A DNA stretch of 64,000 bases from the NCBI RefSeq assembly GCF_030811655.1, contig NZ_JAUSRE010000011.1, positions 1 through 64,000 on the forward strand, written 5' to 3'. The position numbers were made by a program, and so were the translations under genes. The DNA comes from Pseudarthrobacter enclensis (GTDB lineage: Bacteria > Actinomycetota > Actinomycetes > Actinomycetales > Micrococcaceae). This document shows, piece after piece, positions 16,321-25,052 of this stretch. Within the stretch, counting starts at the first letter, position 1. The number at the start of each line of letters is the position of its first letter. Under the pieces are notes generated by a model, which was not told the DNA's origin, made no database searches, and saw only the letters and a list, made by a program, of their open reading frames with translations.

Positions 16321-17232
16321 TTGCCTCACCTCGCACGACGCCTTTTTGCACTTCCCCAGGACCTTGAAGGGGCAGCGCAAAGCTGGCTCGAACACGGCGA
16401 GCGGACCCCCCGGGCCGCCCGCTACGCCTCATCAGTAGTCCTTCTGCGTGATTCACCCACCGGCCTGGAGACGTGGCTGGGCTACCGGCCCGGCTCCTCG
16501 CCGCTGGGGGTCCTCGCCTTCCCCGGCGGCTCCCTTGACCCGGCCGACGACGAGCCCATGGGTTGGCTTGGCCCATCGCCCCAGCATTGGGCTGAACAGA
16601 TGGGAACTGACGACGTCGCGCTGGCCCGCCGCCACGTGGTGGGCGCCATCCGGGAGCTGTTCGAAGAAACCGGTGTGCTGCTGGCCGGTCCCGACATGTC
16701 CAACACGGTCGAAGCCACGTCCACGTCCGAGTGGATGCGGGCACGGGTGGCGGTCGCGGACCAGGAGAAGACGCTCGCCCAGGTCCTGGGCAAGCGCGGA
16801 CTCTCCCTGCGCACCGACCTGCTTAAATCCCTGGTCAACTGGCGCAGCCCTGACTTTGCACACCGGCGGTTCGACACCCGCTACTTCGCTGCCACCCTGC
16901 CGCCGGGCCAGGAGCCGTCGCTGTTGGAAGGCAAAGGTGTGTGGGGCCGCTGGGTGAACGCGGCGCAGGTGGTCCATGAACGGGACACCACCGCCCTCGG
17001 CGACGAGGCGGCCCAGGAGAACACCGTGGGCCGCACGCTGGGAGAGCTGCTGGTTCCCGGGTCCGAGATCATGCTCGAGAAAATGGCCGCGGCCAACGGA
17101 TGCATCGCGTACCTGAGCTACAAACGCAAGCCCCACGTTTACCAGGCGACACTGGTTAACGAGGACGGGAAGCTCATGCTCGAAGTCGAGGCTGCCAAAA
17201 CCGTAGCCGGAGACCACCAGCGCGAACGCTAG
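16321..17232 (+). CDS. Nudix hydrolase
   Basis: A 303-residue Nudix-family hydrolase, larger than usual. The Nudix box is split: AFPGGSLDPADDE (about residues 64-76), then an insertion of roughly 30 residues before VVGAIRELFEETGVLL (about 108-123), which holds the metal-binding REXXEE. This split form resembles the NUDT19/RNA-pyrophosphohydrolase-like group common in actinobacteria. The substrate cannot be assigned. TTG at 16321 is used as start because no ATG or GTG precedes the conserved region; the ribosome-binding site is weak. It ends the run that began with DUF4177 and is followed by a strong terminator. Confidence 0.85.
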   Translation: MPHLARRLFALPQDLEGAAQSWLEHGERTPRAARYASSVVLLRDSPTGLETWLGYRPGSSPLGVLAFPGGSLDPADDEPMGWLGPSPQHWAEQMGTDDVALARRHVVGAIRELFEETGVLLAGPDMSNTVEATSTSEWMRARVAVADQEKTLAQVLGKRGLSLRTDLLKSLVNWRSPDFAHRRFDTRYFAATLPPGQEPSLLEGKGVWGRWVNAAQVVHERDTTALGDEAAQENTVGRTLGELLVPGSEIMLEKMAAANGCIAYLSYKRKPHVYQATLVNEDGKLMLEVEAAKTVAGDHQRER

Positions 17233-17253
17233 GAGCCAGGTAGGTTCGGACAA

Positions 17254-17287
17254 CGAAAAAGGCCGCCCCTCGGGGCGGCCTTTTTCG
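17254..17287. terminator. Bidirectional terminator between Nudix and crp
   Basis: CGAAAAAGGCCGCCCC (17254-17269) and its exact reverse complement (17272-17287) form a 16-bp stem with a minimal loop. A- and T-runs at the base allow termination for both the rightward Nudix gene and the leftward Crp gene. Confidence 0.93.
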
Positions 17288-17308
17288 CTGCGTTCTATAT
17301 GCTGCGTT

Positions 17309-17986
17309 CTAGCGGGAGCGCTGGCGTAGGCGCTGCATGTCCAGGATGACCACGGCGCGGGCTTCCAGGCGCAGCCAGCCGCGCTGGACGAACTCGGCCA
17401 GGGCTTTGTTGACCGTTTCACGGGACGCGCCAACCAGCTGGGCCAGTTCTTCCTGCGTGAGCTCGTGTGCCACCAGGACGCCGTCGGTTGCGGGCCGGCC
17501 GAAGCGGTCCGCAAGATCCAGCAGGGCCTTGGCCACGCGGCCGGGGACGTCAGAGAAGACGAGGTCGGAGAGGGAATCGTTGGTGCGGCGCAGGCGGCGG
17601 GCCAGGGCCTGCAGCAGCTGGGCCGAGACCTCCGGACGCGTGCGCAGCAGGGTGTTCAGGCTCTCGTTCTTGAGCCCGGCCAGGCGGGTCTCGGACACCG
17701 CGGTGGCGGTGGCGGTGCGCGGGCTGGGATCGAAGAGTGCCATTTCGCCAAAGAGTTCGCCCGGGCCGAGGATGGCCAGGAGGGACTCGCGGCCGTCAGG
17801 GGAGGTGCGGCCGAGCTTCACCTTGCCGGAGACGATGAAGTACAGCTGGTCACCCTGGTCGCCTTCACGGAAAACGGATGCGCCGCGGGACAGGTCCACC
17901 TCGGTCAGTTCGTCCGTCAACAGCCGGAATGCGTCGTCGTCAAGCGTGGCGAAAAGTGGTGCTCGGCGCAGTACCTCGATGTCCAT
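17309..17986 (-). CDS. Crp/Fnr-family transcriptional regulator (GlxR-like)
   Basis: A 225-residue cyclic-nucleotide-responsive global regulator. The N-terminal cNMP-binding domain includes the phosphate-binding cassette GELFGEMALFDPSPRTATA (76-94), with the Glu, Arg and Thr expected for cAMP binding. The C-terminal winged helix has LTQEELAQLVGASRETVNKA (176-195). Length and sequence fit GlxR of corynebacteria and Crp (Rv3676) of M. tuberculosis, which control carbon metabolism and respiration genes. It is divergent from marP with a 196-bp gap, in which I could not find a convincing TGTGA-N6-TCACA box. Confidence 0.92.
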   Translation of the reverse strand: MDIEVLRRAPLFATLDDDAFRLLTDELTEVDLSRGASVFREGDQGDQLYFIVSGKVKLGRTSPDGRESLLAILGPGELFGEMALFDPSPRTATATAVSETRLAGLKNESLNTLLRTRPEVSAQLLQALARRLRRTNDSLSDLVFSDVPGRVAKALLDLADRFGRPATDGVLVAHELTQEELAQLVGASRETVNKALAEFVQRGWLRLEARAVVILDMQRLRQRSR

Positions 17987-18182
17987 GAAATCTCCTGAGT
18001 AAAAGTATCGGCTGTGGGCGCTTTTGCCATTGTTTCAGAATTTTCAAGGTTCTGTGACGAACTTGGCACGCGAAACACCCGCCGGCAGCTGACCGCAGGT
18101 GCGCCGGACCCCGCTGCAGCCCACAGAAGATTGTCAGCGGCCACCACTAGAATGGAGGTTCAACTGTAAATAAGGAGCCTTT

Positions 18183-19367
18183 GTGGTCGGCCTGACTGTC
18201 CTGGACATTGTCCTGATCCTGGCGCTGCTGTCATACCTGATCTACGGCCTCCGCAATGGGTTCCTGGTCACTGTCGGCGGCCTCGCGGGCTTTGCCGCCG
18301 GCGCCATCGCCGCCTTCTTTGCCGTCCCCCTTGTCAGCACATTCGTTGAGGACTCGGGGTGGAGGCTGACGGCGATCATCGCTGCCGCCGTCGTGCTGAT
18401 GGCGCTGGGACATGGCCTGGGCACCATGGCGGGGCGGCAGCTCCGCGGGGTGGTCCGGATGCGGCCGCTGCGGGCAGTGGACCGGCTGGTGGGCGGGGCG
18501 CTGAACCTGGTGGTGTCCGCACTGGTCATGTCCATGCTGGCATTCAGCGTCAGCTCACTCGGCGTGCCCGTGGTGTCACAGCAGCTGGCCGAGTCCAAGG
18601 TGATCCGCTTCATCGACGGGCTGACCCCCACGCCGGTCAAGGCCACCATGGCGCAGCTGCGGTCCACGGTGATCGGCAACGGCATCCCTACCCTGATCGA
18701 AGGGCTGGACCAGGGCCAGGCCGTCCAGGTCCCCAATACCAGCACCAACACTCCCGCGCTCAACAAGGCCGCCCAGTCCGTCCTGAGGATTGCGGGCACG
18801 GCGTACGAGTGCGGCCAGAACCAGACCGGCAGCGGCTTCGTGGTGTCCGCAGACCGCGTGGTGACCAACGCGCATGTGGTTGCGGGAGTTTCGCAGCCCG
18901 TGGTGGAAATGCCCGACGGCGGAGCGATGCCGGGGCGGGTGGTCTACTTCGACACCAAGCGGGACCTGGCCGTCCTGGCCGTGGACAACCTGCCCACCCA
19001 GCCGCTGCCGCTGAGCCGCGACCTGCCCGGCGGAAGCCAGGCAGCGTTCGCAGGCTACCCCCACGGCGGTCCCTTCCAGTCCAAACCTGCCACGGTCCAG
19101 GACATCGCCACCGTCCTGGTGCCTGACATTTACGGCAACAACCCCTCGCCCGAGGACATCTACCGCCTGGCCGGCGACGTACAGCCCGGGAATTCCGGCG
19201 GCCCGCTGCTCACCACCGACGGCCAGGTGGCCGGCGTGGTCTTCGCCAAGGCGACGTCGGACGCTGAAGTGGGATTCGCCATCACCATGAATGACGTGGA
19301 ACCCGTCGCAGAGCAGGCCCCGTCACTGTCCTCGCCCGTTTCCTCCGGGCAGTGCATCAAGAAGTAG
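18183..19367 (+). CDS. marP: MarP family membrane-anchored serine protease
   Basis: A 394-residue periplasm-facing protease. Residues 1-125 are a CvpA-like domain with four membrane helices. A chymotrypsin-like protease follows, with His231 in TNAHVV, Asp261 in KRDLAVL and Ser338 in PGNSGGP. Cys210 and Cys391 match in position the pair that forms a disulfide in M. tuberculosis MarP. There, MarP maintains acid resistance by processing a peptidoglycan hydrolase. The GTG at 18183 is supported by AAGGAG 5 bases upstream. It is flanked by Crp and aroQ genes. Confidence 0.93.
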   Translation: MVGLTVLDIVLILALLSYLIYGLRNGFLVTVGGLAGFAAGAIAAFFAVPLVSTFVEDSGWRLTAIIAAAVVLMALGHGLGTMAGRQLRGVVRMRPLRAVDRLVGGALNLVVSALVMSMLAFSVSSLGVPVVSQQLAESKVIRFIDGLTPTPVKATMAQLRSTVIGNGIPTLIEGLDQGQAVQVPNTSTNTPALNKAAQSVLRIAGTAYECGQNQTGSGFVVSADRVVTNAHVVAGVSQPVVEMPDGGAMPGRVVYFDTKRDLAVLAVDNLPTQPLPLSRDLPGGSQAAFAGYPHGGPFQSKPATVQDIATVLVPDIYGNNPSPEDIYRLAGDVQPGNSGGPLLTTDGQVAGVVFAKATSDAEVGFAITMNDVEPVAEQAPSLSSPVSSGQCIKK

Positions 19368-19378
19368 AACCCGCGTGG

Positions 19379-19843
19379 TTACAGGACCTCTGCCAGGTAG
19401 TCGATGGCGAGCTTGTAACCGAAGATTCCGGCGCCCACGATGACTGCGGAGCAAACCGGTGACAGGTACGAGTGGTGCCGGAACTCCTCCCGCTGGTGCA
19501 CGTTGGTGATGTGAACCTCGACGGCGGGAAGCTGGACGGCGGCCAAAGCGTCGCGCAGAGCCACGGACGTGTGCGTGAAGGCCCCGGCGTTCAGGACGAT
19601 CCCCTCTGCCGTGCCCCGTGCCGCGTGGATGGCATCAAGGAGGACACCCTCGTGGTTGGACTGGACGCAGTCCACGGCAAAGCCATGCTTTTCGGCAGCA
19701 GACGCCGCCAGCTGCTCCACGTCGGCAAGGGTGGAGGTGCCGTATTTCTCCGGCTCCCGGGTACCCAGCAGGTTCAGGTTGGGGCCATTGATGACCAGGA
19801 TGGTGCGGCGGCCGGTTTCAACGGTGGAGGAGGCTTCAGTCAT
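19379..19843 (-). CDS. aroQ: Type II 3-dehydroquinate dehydratase
   Basis: A 154-residue enzyme of the shikimate pathway that dehydrates 3-dehydroquinate. The signature block is near the N-terminus: [17 protein letters not shown], with the catalytic Arg and Tyr. [21 protein letters not shown] and [20 protein letters not shown] carry the substrate-binding Asn and catalytic His. Starting at the ATG at 19841-19843 gives the normal family length; the open frame further upstream overlaps the GH36 gene and is not coding. It is a lone gene rather than part of an aro cluster, and converges with marP. Confidence 0.94.
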   Translation of the reverse strand: MTEASSTVETGRRTILVINGPNLNLLGTREPEKYGTSTLADVEQLAASAAEKHGFAVDCVQSNHEGVLLDAIHAARGTAEGIVLNAGAFTHTSVALRDALAAVQLPAVEVHITNVHQREEFRHHSYLSPVCSAVIVGAGIFGYKLAIDYLAEVL

Positions 19844-19926
19844 GCCAGCAAATCTATCGGTTGCCCCCTGCCTGCCGCGCATTCTTACGCCGGGAATGCA
19901 CGGCGCGCAGGGCGGCGCGGCTGATC

Positions 19927-22140
19927 CTAGGCGGCCGTAACCTTCAGCAGCAGCGCGTGCTCGGGATTCAGGATGGGCATGGGCAGCCCCACTTCGGCAA
20001 GGAACTTGCCGCTTGCCACCGCGCCGTCGGCCAGCCAGGCAGGCGGCTGGACCTGGGTGAAGGTGTGCGGGTAGTCGGCGTCCTCCGCCGTCGGGAAGAC
20101 GGCCTCCACCCGGTAGGTGGCTGCCGGGTCGAGCCCCGGCAGGCCGATCCGGCCGGGGACTTCCGCTGCCGAGGTGCGGGTGCTGACCAGGGCGAACAGT
20201 GCCGCCGTCGTGCCTTCCGCGGTCGTCCCCTCCGCAACGACGCCGTGCAACAGCAATGCTTCGTCGGCGACGTCGGCGTTGACGCGGCGGCCGCTGTGGA
20301 TCAGGTCCCGGTGCTCCTTGTACAGCCCCACGACGCGGCGGAGCTCCTCGCGGTCCTTGCCCTGGACGCCCCGGATGTCCCATTCCATGCCGAAATGCCC
20401 GAACAGCGCCGTGATGGCACGGAAGGACAGATCGTGGGTGCGGGCGGTGGTGTGCGACGTGGTGGGGCCGATGTGGCTGCCCACCAGTTCCGGCGGAACC
20501 ACCGCGCCGGTCCAGCGCTGGATGGTCTGCCGCTCCAGCGCGTCGTTGCAGTCGGATGCCCAGATCCGGTCCGTCCGCTCCAGGATGCCCAGGTCCACCC
20601 GGGCGCCGCCGGAGGAGCAGCTTTCAATTTCGACGCCGGGATGGGCCTTCCTGAGCTCATCGAACAGCCGGTAGGCGGCCAGGGTCTGCGCGTGGACTGA
20701 GGGGCGGCCGGCGTGGCCGTGTTCGGTCAGGTCGCGGTTCTGGTCCCACTTCAGGTAGCTGATATTGTTCCCGGCCAGGAGGGCATCGATCCGGTCAAAG
20801 ACGTACTGCCACGCCTCGGGGTTGACCAGGTCGATGACGTGCTGGTTGCGCCATTCCAGGGGCAGCCGGCCGCCGTCCTTGTGCGGGGCAGCGGAGGGGC
20901 CCACTATCCAGTCCGGGTGTGCCCGGGCGACGTCCGAGTCCAGGTTGACCATTTCCGGCTCAACCCACAGCCCGAACTCCATGCCGCGGGATGTGACAGC
21001 CTCGATCAGCGGGGTGAGGCCTTCCGGCCAGACGGTCTCGTCGACGTACCAGTCACCCAGGCCGGCGTGGTCGTCACGGCGGCCACGGAACCAGCCGTCG
21101 TCGAGGACAAACCGTTCCACGCCAAGGTCGGCCGCGGATTCGGCCAGCTCGATCAGGGTGTCCAGGTTGTGGTCGAAGTACACCGCTTCCCAGGTGTTCA
21201 GCACTACCGGGCGTGGTTTGCCTGCGGGCAGCCCGGTGGACGCTGCGGGCAGCCCGGTGGACGCTGCGGGCAGGACGTGGTGGGCGCGGGAGCGGAACCA
21301 GCTGTAGAAAGCTTCGGTGATTCCGTCCAAACCGTGGTCCGAGTAGGCAGCAAACAGGGCGGGGGTGGTGTAGCTGCCGCCCGGCTCCAGGATGACCTCG
21401 GCAGGACCCAACAGCTCGGAGCCGCCGATCGTGGTCCGGCCGTCTCCGATGGTGTCCGCGAACTGTTCGTGGTTGCCACTCCAGGCCAGATGGGTGGCCC
21501 AGACCTTGCCGTGGCGGTTGCCGAAACCGCGGGTGCCCGCGGCGAAGAGCAGGGAAGAGTCGTGCCCGGTGCGGCCGTGCCGGCCGGTCCTGACCCAGGT
21601 TCCCTGCTGGATGCTGTGCCGCTGCGGGTGGCGTTCCCTGCACCACCGGCCGGTCAGGTCGAGGAGTTCGACGGCGTCCGGCGCCACGGGCAGGACGGTC
21701 GCCAGTTCATCGACCTGGAAAGGGGTGCTGCCCTCATTGGTGAGGGTGTGGCGCAGTTCCAGCAGGCCGCCGTCGTGGAGCGTCAGGTGGGACGAGACGC
21801 TCAGCCCGGCGTCGGCGTCGGCCTGCACAATGGTGGCGCCGGCACCTTCGGCGTTCACGGACGTGACGCGGAGGCGGGGCGAGAAATCGAAACCGGCGCC
21901 GCCACCCGTGATCCGATGCCCACGCAGGGCCGGGCGGCCGCGCCAGGACGAAGAGGCTTGGGGGAGGAGGCCGGCGGGGACGCGCGCGTCGATGGAGGAA
22001 TGCCCGACTGGTCCGCCGAGGACGCCAAGGTCCGGCAGCGCGGCACCGAGGTCCGCGCCCCAGTGGATGACCTCGGCCTCGCCGCTGTCGAAGCTGACCA
22101 GCAGGCTGGTGCCGGCGGAACGGAGGTGCAGGGGATCCAT
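19927..22140 (-). CDS. Alpha-galactosidase, GH36
   Basis: A 737-residue glycoside hydrolase family 36 enzyme that releases terminal alpha-galactose from melibiose- and raffinose-type sugars. The catalytic nucleophile Asp lies in [10 protein letters not shown] and the acid/base Asp in [10 protein letters not shown]. Other landmarks are [35 protein letters not shown] and [13 protein letters not shown]. An N-terminal beta-sandwich precedes the barrel. There is no signal peptide, so it should act on imported sugar in the cytoplasm. It is the last gene of a leftward operon with the ABC importer and a DeoR regulator. Oddities are an in-frame STGLPAA repeat and a TTAEG repeat near the C-terminus. 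Confidence 0.93.
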   Translation of the reverse strand: MDPLHLRSAGTSLLVSFDSGEAEVIHWGADLGAALPDLGVLGGPVGHSSIDARVPAGLLPQASSSWRGRPALRGHRITGGGAGFDFSPRLRVTSVNAEGAGATIVQADADAGLSVSSHLTLHDGGLLELRHTLTNEGSTPFQVDELATVLPVAPDAVELLDLTGRWCRERHPQRHSIQQGTWVRTGRHGRTGHDSSLLFAAGTRGFGNRHGKVWATHLAWSGNHEQFADTIGDGRTTIGGSELLGPAEVILEPGGSYTTPALFAAYSDHGLDGITEAFYSWFRSRAHHVLPAASTGLPAASTGLPAGKPRPVVLNTWEAVYFDHNLDTLIELAESAADLGVERFVLDDGWFRGRRDDHAGLGDWYVDETVWPEGLTPLIEAVTSRGMEFGLWVEPEMVNLDSDVARAHPDWIVGPSAAPHKDGGRLPLEWRNQHVIDLVNPEAWQYVFDRIDALLAGNNISYLKWDQNRDLTEHGHAGRPSVHAQTLAAYRLFDELRKAHPGVEIESCSSGGARVDLGILERTDRIWASDCNDALERQTIQRWTGAVVPPELVGSHIGPTTSHTTARTHDLSFRAITALFGHFGMEWDIRGVQGKDREELRRVVGLYKEHRDLIHSGRRVNADVADEALLLHGVVAEGTTAEGTTAALFALVSTRTSAAEVPGRIGLPGLDPAATYRVEAVFPTAEDADYPHTFTQVQPPAWLADGAVASGKFLAEVGLPMPILNPEHALLLKVTAA
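21223..21273. repeat. 21-bp tandem repeat inside the GH36 gene
   Basis: A 21-bp unit (TGCGGGCAGCCCGGTGGACG plus C) occurs 2.4 times in tandem with no mismatch. It encodes the doubled heptad [14 protein letters not shown] in a surface-loop-like stretch before [10 protein letters not shown]. Perfect identity indicates a recent in-frame expansion. Confidence 0.92.
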
Positions 22141-22241
22141 AGGAGGTCTCTTTCAGCGTTCGGGTTGCGTTCTGACTTGTGACAAGAGGAAAAAAACCGG
22201 GATAGCGAGGATCCCGCAGTCCTGCGGCTGCCCTTAGCGTT

Positions 22242-23030
22242 TCAGGGCTGCCCGGCGATCCGCAGCCGGCTGACACTCTCCTCAAGGATGCGGCGTGCAT
22301 CGGCGGAAAGGCCGGCGTCGCTGATCACCTCGTCCGCCTCCTCAAGGGCGGCGATGGTGCTCATGCCCTGGGTGCCCCACTTGGTGTGGTCCGCCAGCAC
22401 AACGAGCTTGCGTGAGGCGGCCACGAACGCCCGGTCCGTCTCGGCCTCCAGGAGGTTGGGAGTGGTGAAGCCTGCATCGGGGTCCATGCCGTGCACCCCC
22501 AGGAACAGCAGGTCAAGGTGCAGCTGCTTCAGGGCCGCCGTCGCGATTGGTCCCACGAGGGCGTCCGAGGGAGTGCGCTCGCCGCCAATCAGGATCACGG
22601 TGGAGCCGAAAGGTGCACCGGCCGCTGCACCCTGGTGGAAGAGATCGGCGATGCGCACGGAGTTGGTCACCACCGTGATCCGGGGGCCCTTCACCAGTTC
22701 CTGTGCCAGTGCCCAGGTAGTGGTCCCGGCGCTGAGGCCCACCGCCATTCCCTCGTGGACCATCCCCGCGGCTTCGACCGCGATGGACCGCTTTTCGGCC
22801 GGAAACTGCGTGGACTTCAGCTCGAATCCGGGCTCATGGGTGGTGGCGCCGCCGGGAAGTTTGGCGCCCCCGTGGATCCGCTCCACCTTTCCGCTTTCCT
22901 CCAGGAGCTCAATGTCCCGGCGGACGGTCATGAGCGAGACCCCCAGCTGCTGGGCGAGATCTGACACGCGGACCACCCGTTCCCGCTGGACTGTGTCCAC
23001 GATGGCCTGGTGTCGTGCGGCGGGGAGCAT
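22242..23030 (-). CDS. DeoR/GlpR-family transcriptional regulator
   Basis: A 262-residue sugar-responsive repressor. The N-terminal winged helix reads VRVSDLAQQLGVSLMTVRRD (about 20-39), followed by the family motif VERIHGGAKLPGG. The C-terminal sugar-phosphate-binding DeoRC domain shows VGLSAGTTTWALAQEL, VVTNSVRIADLF, GGERTPSDALVGP and LADHTKWG. It lies inside the galactoside operon between the permease and GH36 genes, so it probably autoregulates the cassette. A TCGC-AAAA-GCGA site upstream of the first gene is a fitting operator. AAGGA precedes the ATG by 6 bases. Confidence 0.9.
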   Translation of the reverse strand: MLPAARHQAIVDTVQRERVVRVSDLAQQLGVSLMTVRRDIELLEESGKVERIHGGAKLPGGATTHEPGFELKSTQFPAEKRSIAVEAAGMVHEGMAVGLSAGTTTWALAQELVKGPRITVVTNSVRIADLFHQGAAAGAPFGSTVILIGGERTPSDALVGPIATAALKQLHLDLLFLGVHGMDPDAGFTTPNLLEAETDRAFVAASRKLVVLADHTKWGTQGMSTIAALEEADEVISDAGLSADARRILEESVSRLRIAGQP

Positions 23031-23088
23031 TGAAATCCTTTCAGGAGTGGATAGGGGGAGGTGCGTCCCCGTCAGTGTCCATCTTCAC

Positions 23089-24003
23089 CTACCCTTTGCT
23101 GGAACCCAGCGTCAGGCCCGCCACAAACTGCCGCTGCAGGAGGAGATAGATCACCAGCGTGGGGATGACGGTGATGACCGCACCCGCGGCAAGGAGGTTG
23201 TAGTTGCTCAGGAACTGTCCCTGCAGGTTATTGATGGCGGTGGTGATGGGGAGCCGGTTGCCGCTCTGGATGAAGAGGAGCGGCCAGAAGTAGTCGTTAT
23301 AGATGAAGATGACCTCAAGGGTGCCCAGCGCGGCGAACGCGGGACGGCAGAGCGGCATGATGATCTCGCGGTACTGCCGCCAGATACCCGCACCGTCCAC
23401 CAGCGCAGCTTCGGTCAGGTCCGGGGAGAGCGCCTTCATGTAGTTGGAGAGGACGAACGTGCAGAACCCCATCTGGAACGCGACGTGGATGGCGATTACC
23501 ACGATGTACGTGTTCAGCAGGTTGCCGGAGTCGCTGAACGAATACGGCACCTCCAGGTGTTTGGCCATCTCGAAGAGGGGCGCAGCCAGGACCTGCGGGG
23601 GCAGGAGGTTGCCGGCCGTGAACATGATCAGCAGGGTGATGTTGAATTTCCAGTTCACCCGGCTGACGGCGAATGCCATCAGGGAAGCAAGGAATAGCGT
23701 CAGAAGGACGGCGGGGACCGTGATGATGACCGAGTTCCAGAAATACGTGGCGAACCCGCCTTGGGTCCAGGCCTGGACGAAGTTGTCGAAGTTGAAGTCC
23801 CCCGCCACGCTGAAGTAGCCATGCTCGTTGGTGGAGGCAACGGGCCGGAGCGCGGTGAACAGGGCCCACCCCAGCGGAACCAGCCACATGACAGCCATGG
23901 CCACAAGGAAGATGTGTGTCCCGTAGTGGCGCTTGGGCCGGCTGCCGGAGCGGGACAGGATGGTGGTGTCGTTCCCGGCGGTGCGGGCAGTGGCAATGCT
24001 CAT
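23089..24003 (-). CDS. Carbohydrate ABC importer permease (MalG type)
   Basis: A 304-residue inner-membrane permease with six predicted helices. The EAA loop that docks to the ATPase is EAALVDGAGIWRQYREIIMP, in the second half. The C-terminus GLTLGSSKG is typical of MalG-type subunits. Its start overlaps the stop of the other permease gene by 4 bases and is preceded by AAGGAGA. No ATPase gene is in this operon, so a shared MsiK-like ATPase elsewhere must energise it, as is usual in actinobacteria. Confidence 0.92.
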   Translation of the reverse strand: MSIATARTAGNDTTILSRSGSRPKRHYGTHIFLVAMAVMWLVPLGWALFTALRPVASTNEHGYFSVAGDFNFDNFVQAWTQGGFATYFWNSVIITVPAVLLTLFLASLMAFAVSRVNWKFNITLLIMFTAGNLLPPQVLAAPLFEMAKHLEVPYSFSDSGNLLNTYIVVIAIHVAFQMGFCTFVLSNYMKALSPDLTEAALVDGAGIWRQYREIIMPLCRPAFAALGTLEVIFIYNDYFWPLLFIQSGNRLPITTAINNLQGQFLSNYNLLAAGAVITVIPTLVIYLLLQRQFVAGLTLGSSKG

Positions 24004-24965
24004 GATTGGTTCTCCTTGCCGAAGGTCCGGCTGAGGTAGAAGACGATGGGGACGAGCGAGATGACCAGGAGGACCACCGCCAGGGCGGACCCGACGCCGA
24101 TGACTTGTCCCTCGCCCACCAGGTTCTGGATCACCAGGGCGCTGAGCATTTCCAGGCCGTTGGTGCCGCGGTTGATGACGTATACGACGTCGAAGGCGCG
24201 GAGGGACTCGATGATGGTGATCACGACGATGACAATGTTGATGGGGCGCATGGCCGGGAAGACCACGCGGAAGAAGGTCTGTACGGCATTGGCGCCGTCG
24301 ATGGCTGCGGCTTCCTTCAGGCTCGGATCGACGCCCTTCAGCCCTGCCAAATAAAGGAGCATGACGTAGCCGGCATGCCGCCAGGTGGCTGCGATGAGGG
24401 CCGCCCAGATGTTGACCGAGGAGTCTCCGAACCAGTCCACGGCGTTCGGCGTGCCGGCGGTGCCCAGGAGGAAGTTCAGGAGCCCGTTGTCGCGCTGGTA
24501 GAAGAGCTGCCAGATGATGCCGATCAGGGCGAGGGACAGCATGACGGGCGCGAAGAAGATGCTTTGGTAGATCTTGCTGCCGCGGATGTTCTGGTCCAGG
24601 AGCACGGCCAGCAACAGGCCCAGCGGCGTGGCGATCAGGGCCAGGAAGAGAAGCCAGAGCATATTGTGCTGAACCGCGGGCCAGAACGGCGGGTAGTCCT
24701 GGGAGATGAATTGGTAGTTTTCGGCTCCCGCCGGACGGATGTCCGCCAGGTCCAGCCCGTTCCAGCGGGTGAAGCTAAGTCCCACGGACATCAGCGTGGG
24801 CAGCCAGACGAGGGCAAGTTCGATCAGGGTGGGGATGCCTACCATCAGGGACAGGACCAGTTTGTCCCGCCCGGACAAACGGCGGACGCGCCCTCCTTTG
24901 ATGGCGCGGGGGCGGGCAGGTTCCCGGGCTTCCGGCGGGATCAGTTCTTGTGCGGTGCTGCTCAT
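24000..24965 (-). CDS. Carbohydrate ABC importer permease (MalF type)
   Basis: A 321-residue membrane subunit with six helices following a basic cytoplasmic N-terminus (about residues 1-35). The ATPase-docking EAA loop is EAAAIDGANAVQTFFRVVFP. It pairs with the MalG-type subunit, whose start overlaps this stop codon by 4 bases. The gene lies 87 bp downstream of the solute-binding-protein gene on the same strand. The pair should carry an alpha-galactoside such as melibiose or raffinose, judged only by the linked GH36 enzyme. Confidence 0.92.
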   Translation of the reverse strand: MSSTAQELIPPEAREPARPRAIKGGRVRRLSGRDKLVLSLMVGIPTLIELALVWLPTLMSVGLSFTRWNGLDLADIRPAGAENYQFISQDYPPFWPAVQHNMLWLLFLALIATPLGLLLAVLLDQNIRGSKIYQSIFFAPVMLSLALIGIIWQLFYQRDNGLLNFLLGTAGTPNAVDWFGDSSVNIWAALIAATWRHAGYVMLLYLAGLKGVDPSLKEAAAIDGANAVQTFFRVVFPAMRPINIVIVVITIIESLRAFDVVYVINRGTNGLEMLSALVIQNLVGEGQVIGVGSALAVVLLVISLVPIVFYLSRTFGKENQS

Positions 24966-25052
24966 GGAAATCTTTCCCTTGCTGGGGCGTGGTGCAGGTG
25001 GGAAGGACGACGGCGGAAGTTCCCTGCCGCCGTCGGCCTCCCTTTGATGGGA

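Noticed and set aside
16321-17232. Second mutT-like activity for nucleotide pool cleaning
   Set aside because: The Nudix box is split by an insertion unlike MutT, so no specific substrate can be assigned.
20713-22182. Rightward open frame of 489 codons opposite the GH36 gene
   Set aside because: GH36 catalytic motifs lie on the other strand; this frame has only low-complexity Gly/Val/Gln-rich sequence.
22141-22241. Possible separate gene between GH36 and the DeoR regulator
   Set aside because: Only about 100 bp with no start/stop pair and no motif; simply an intercistronic gap.
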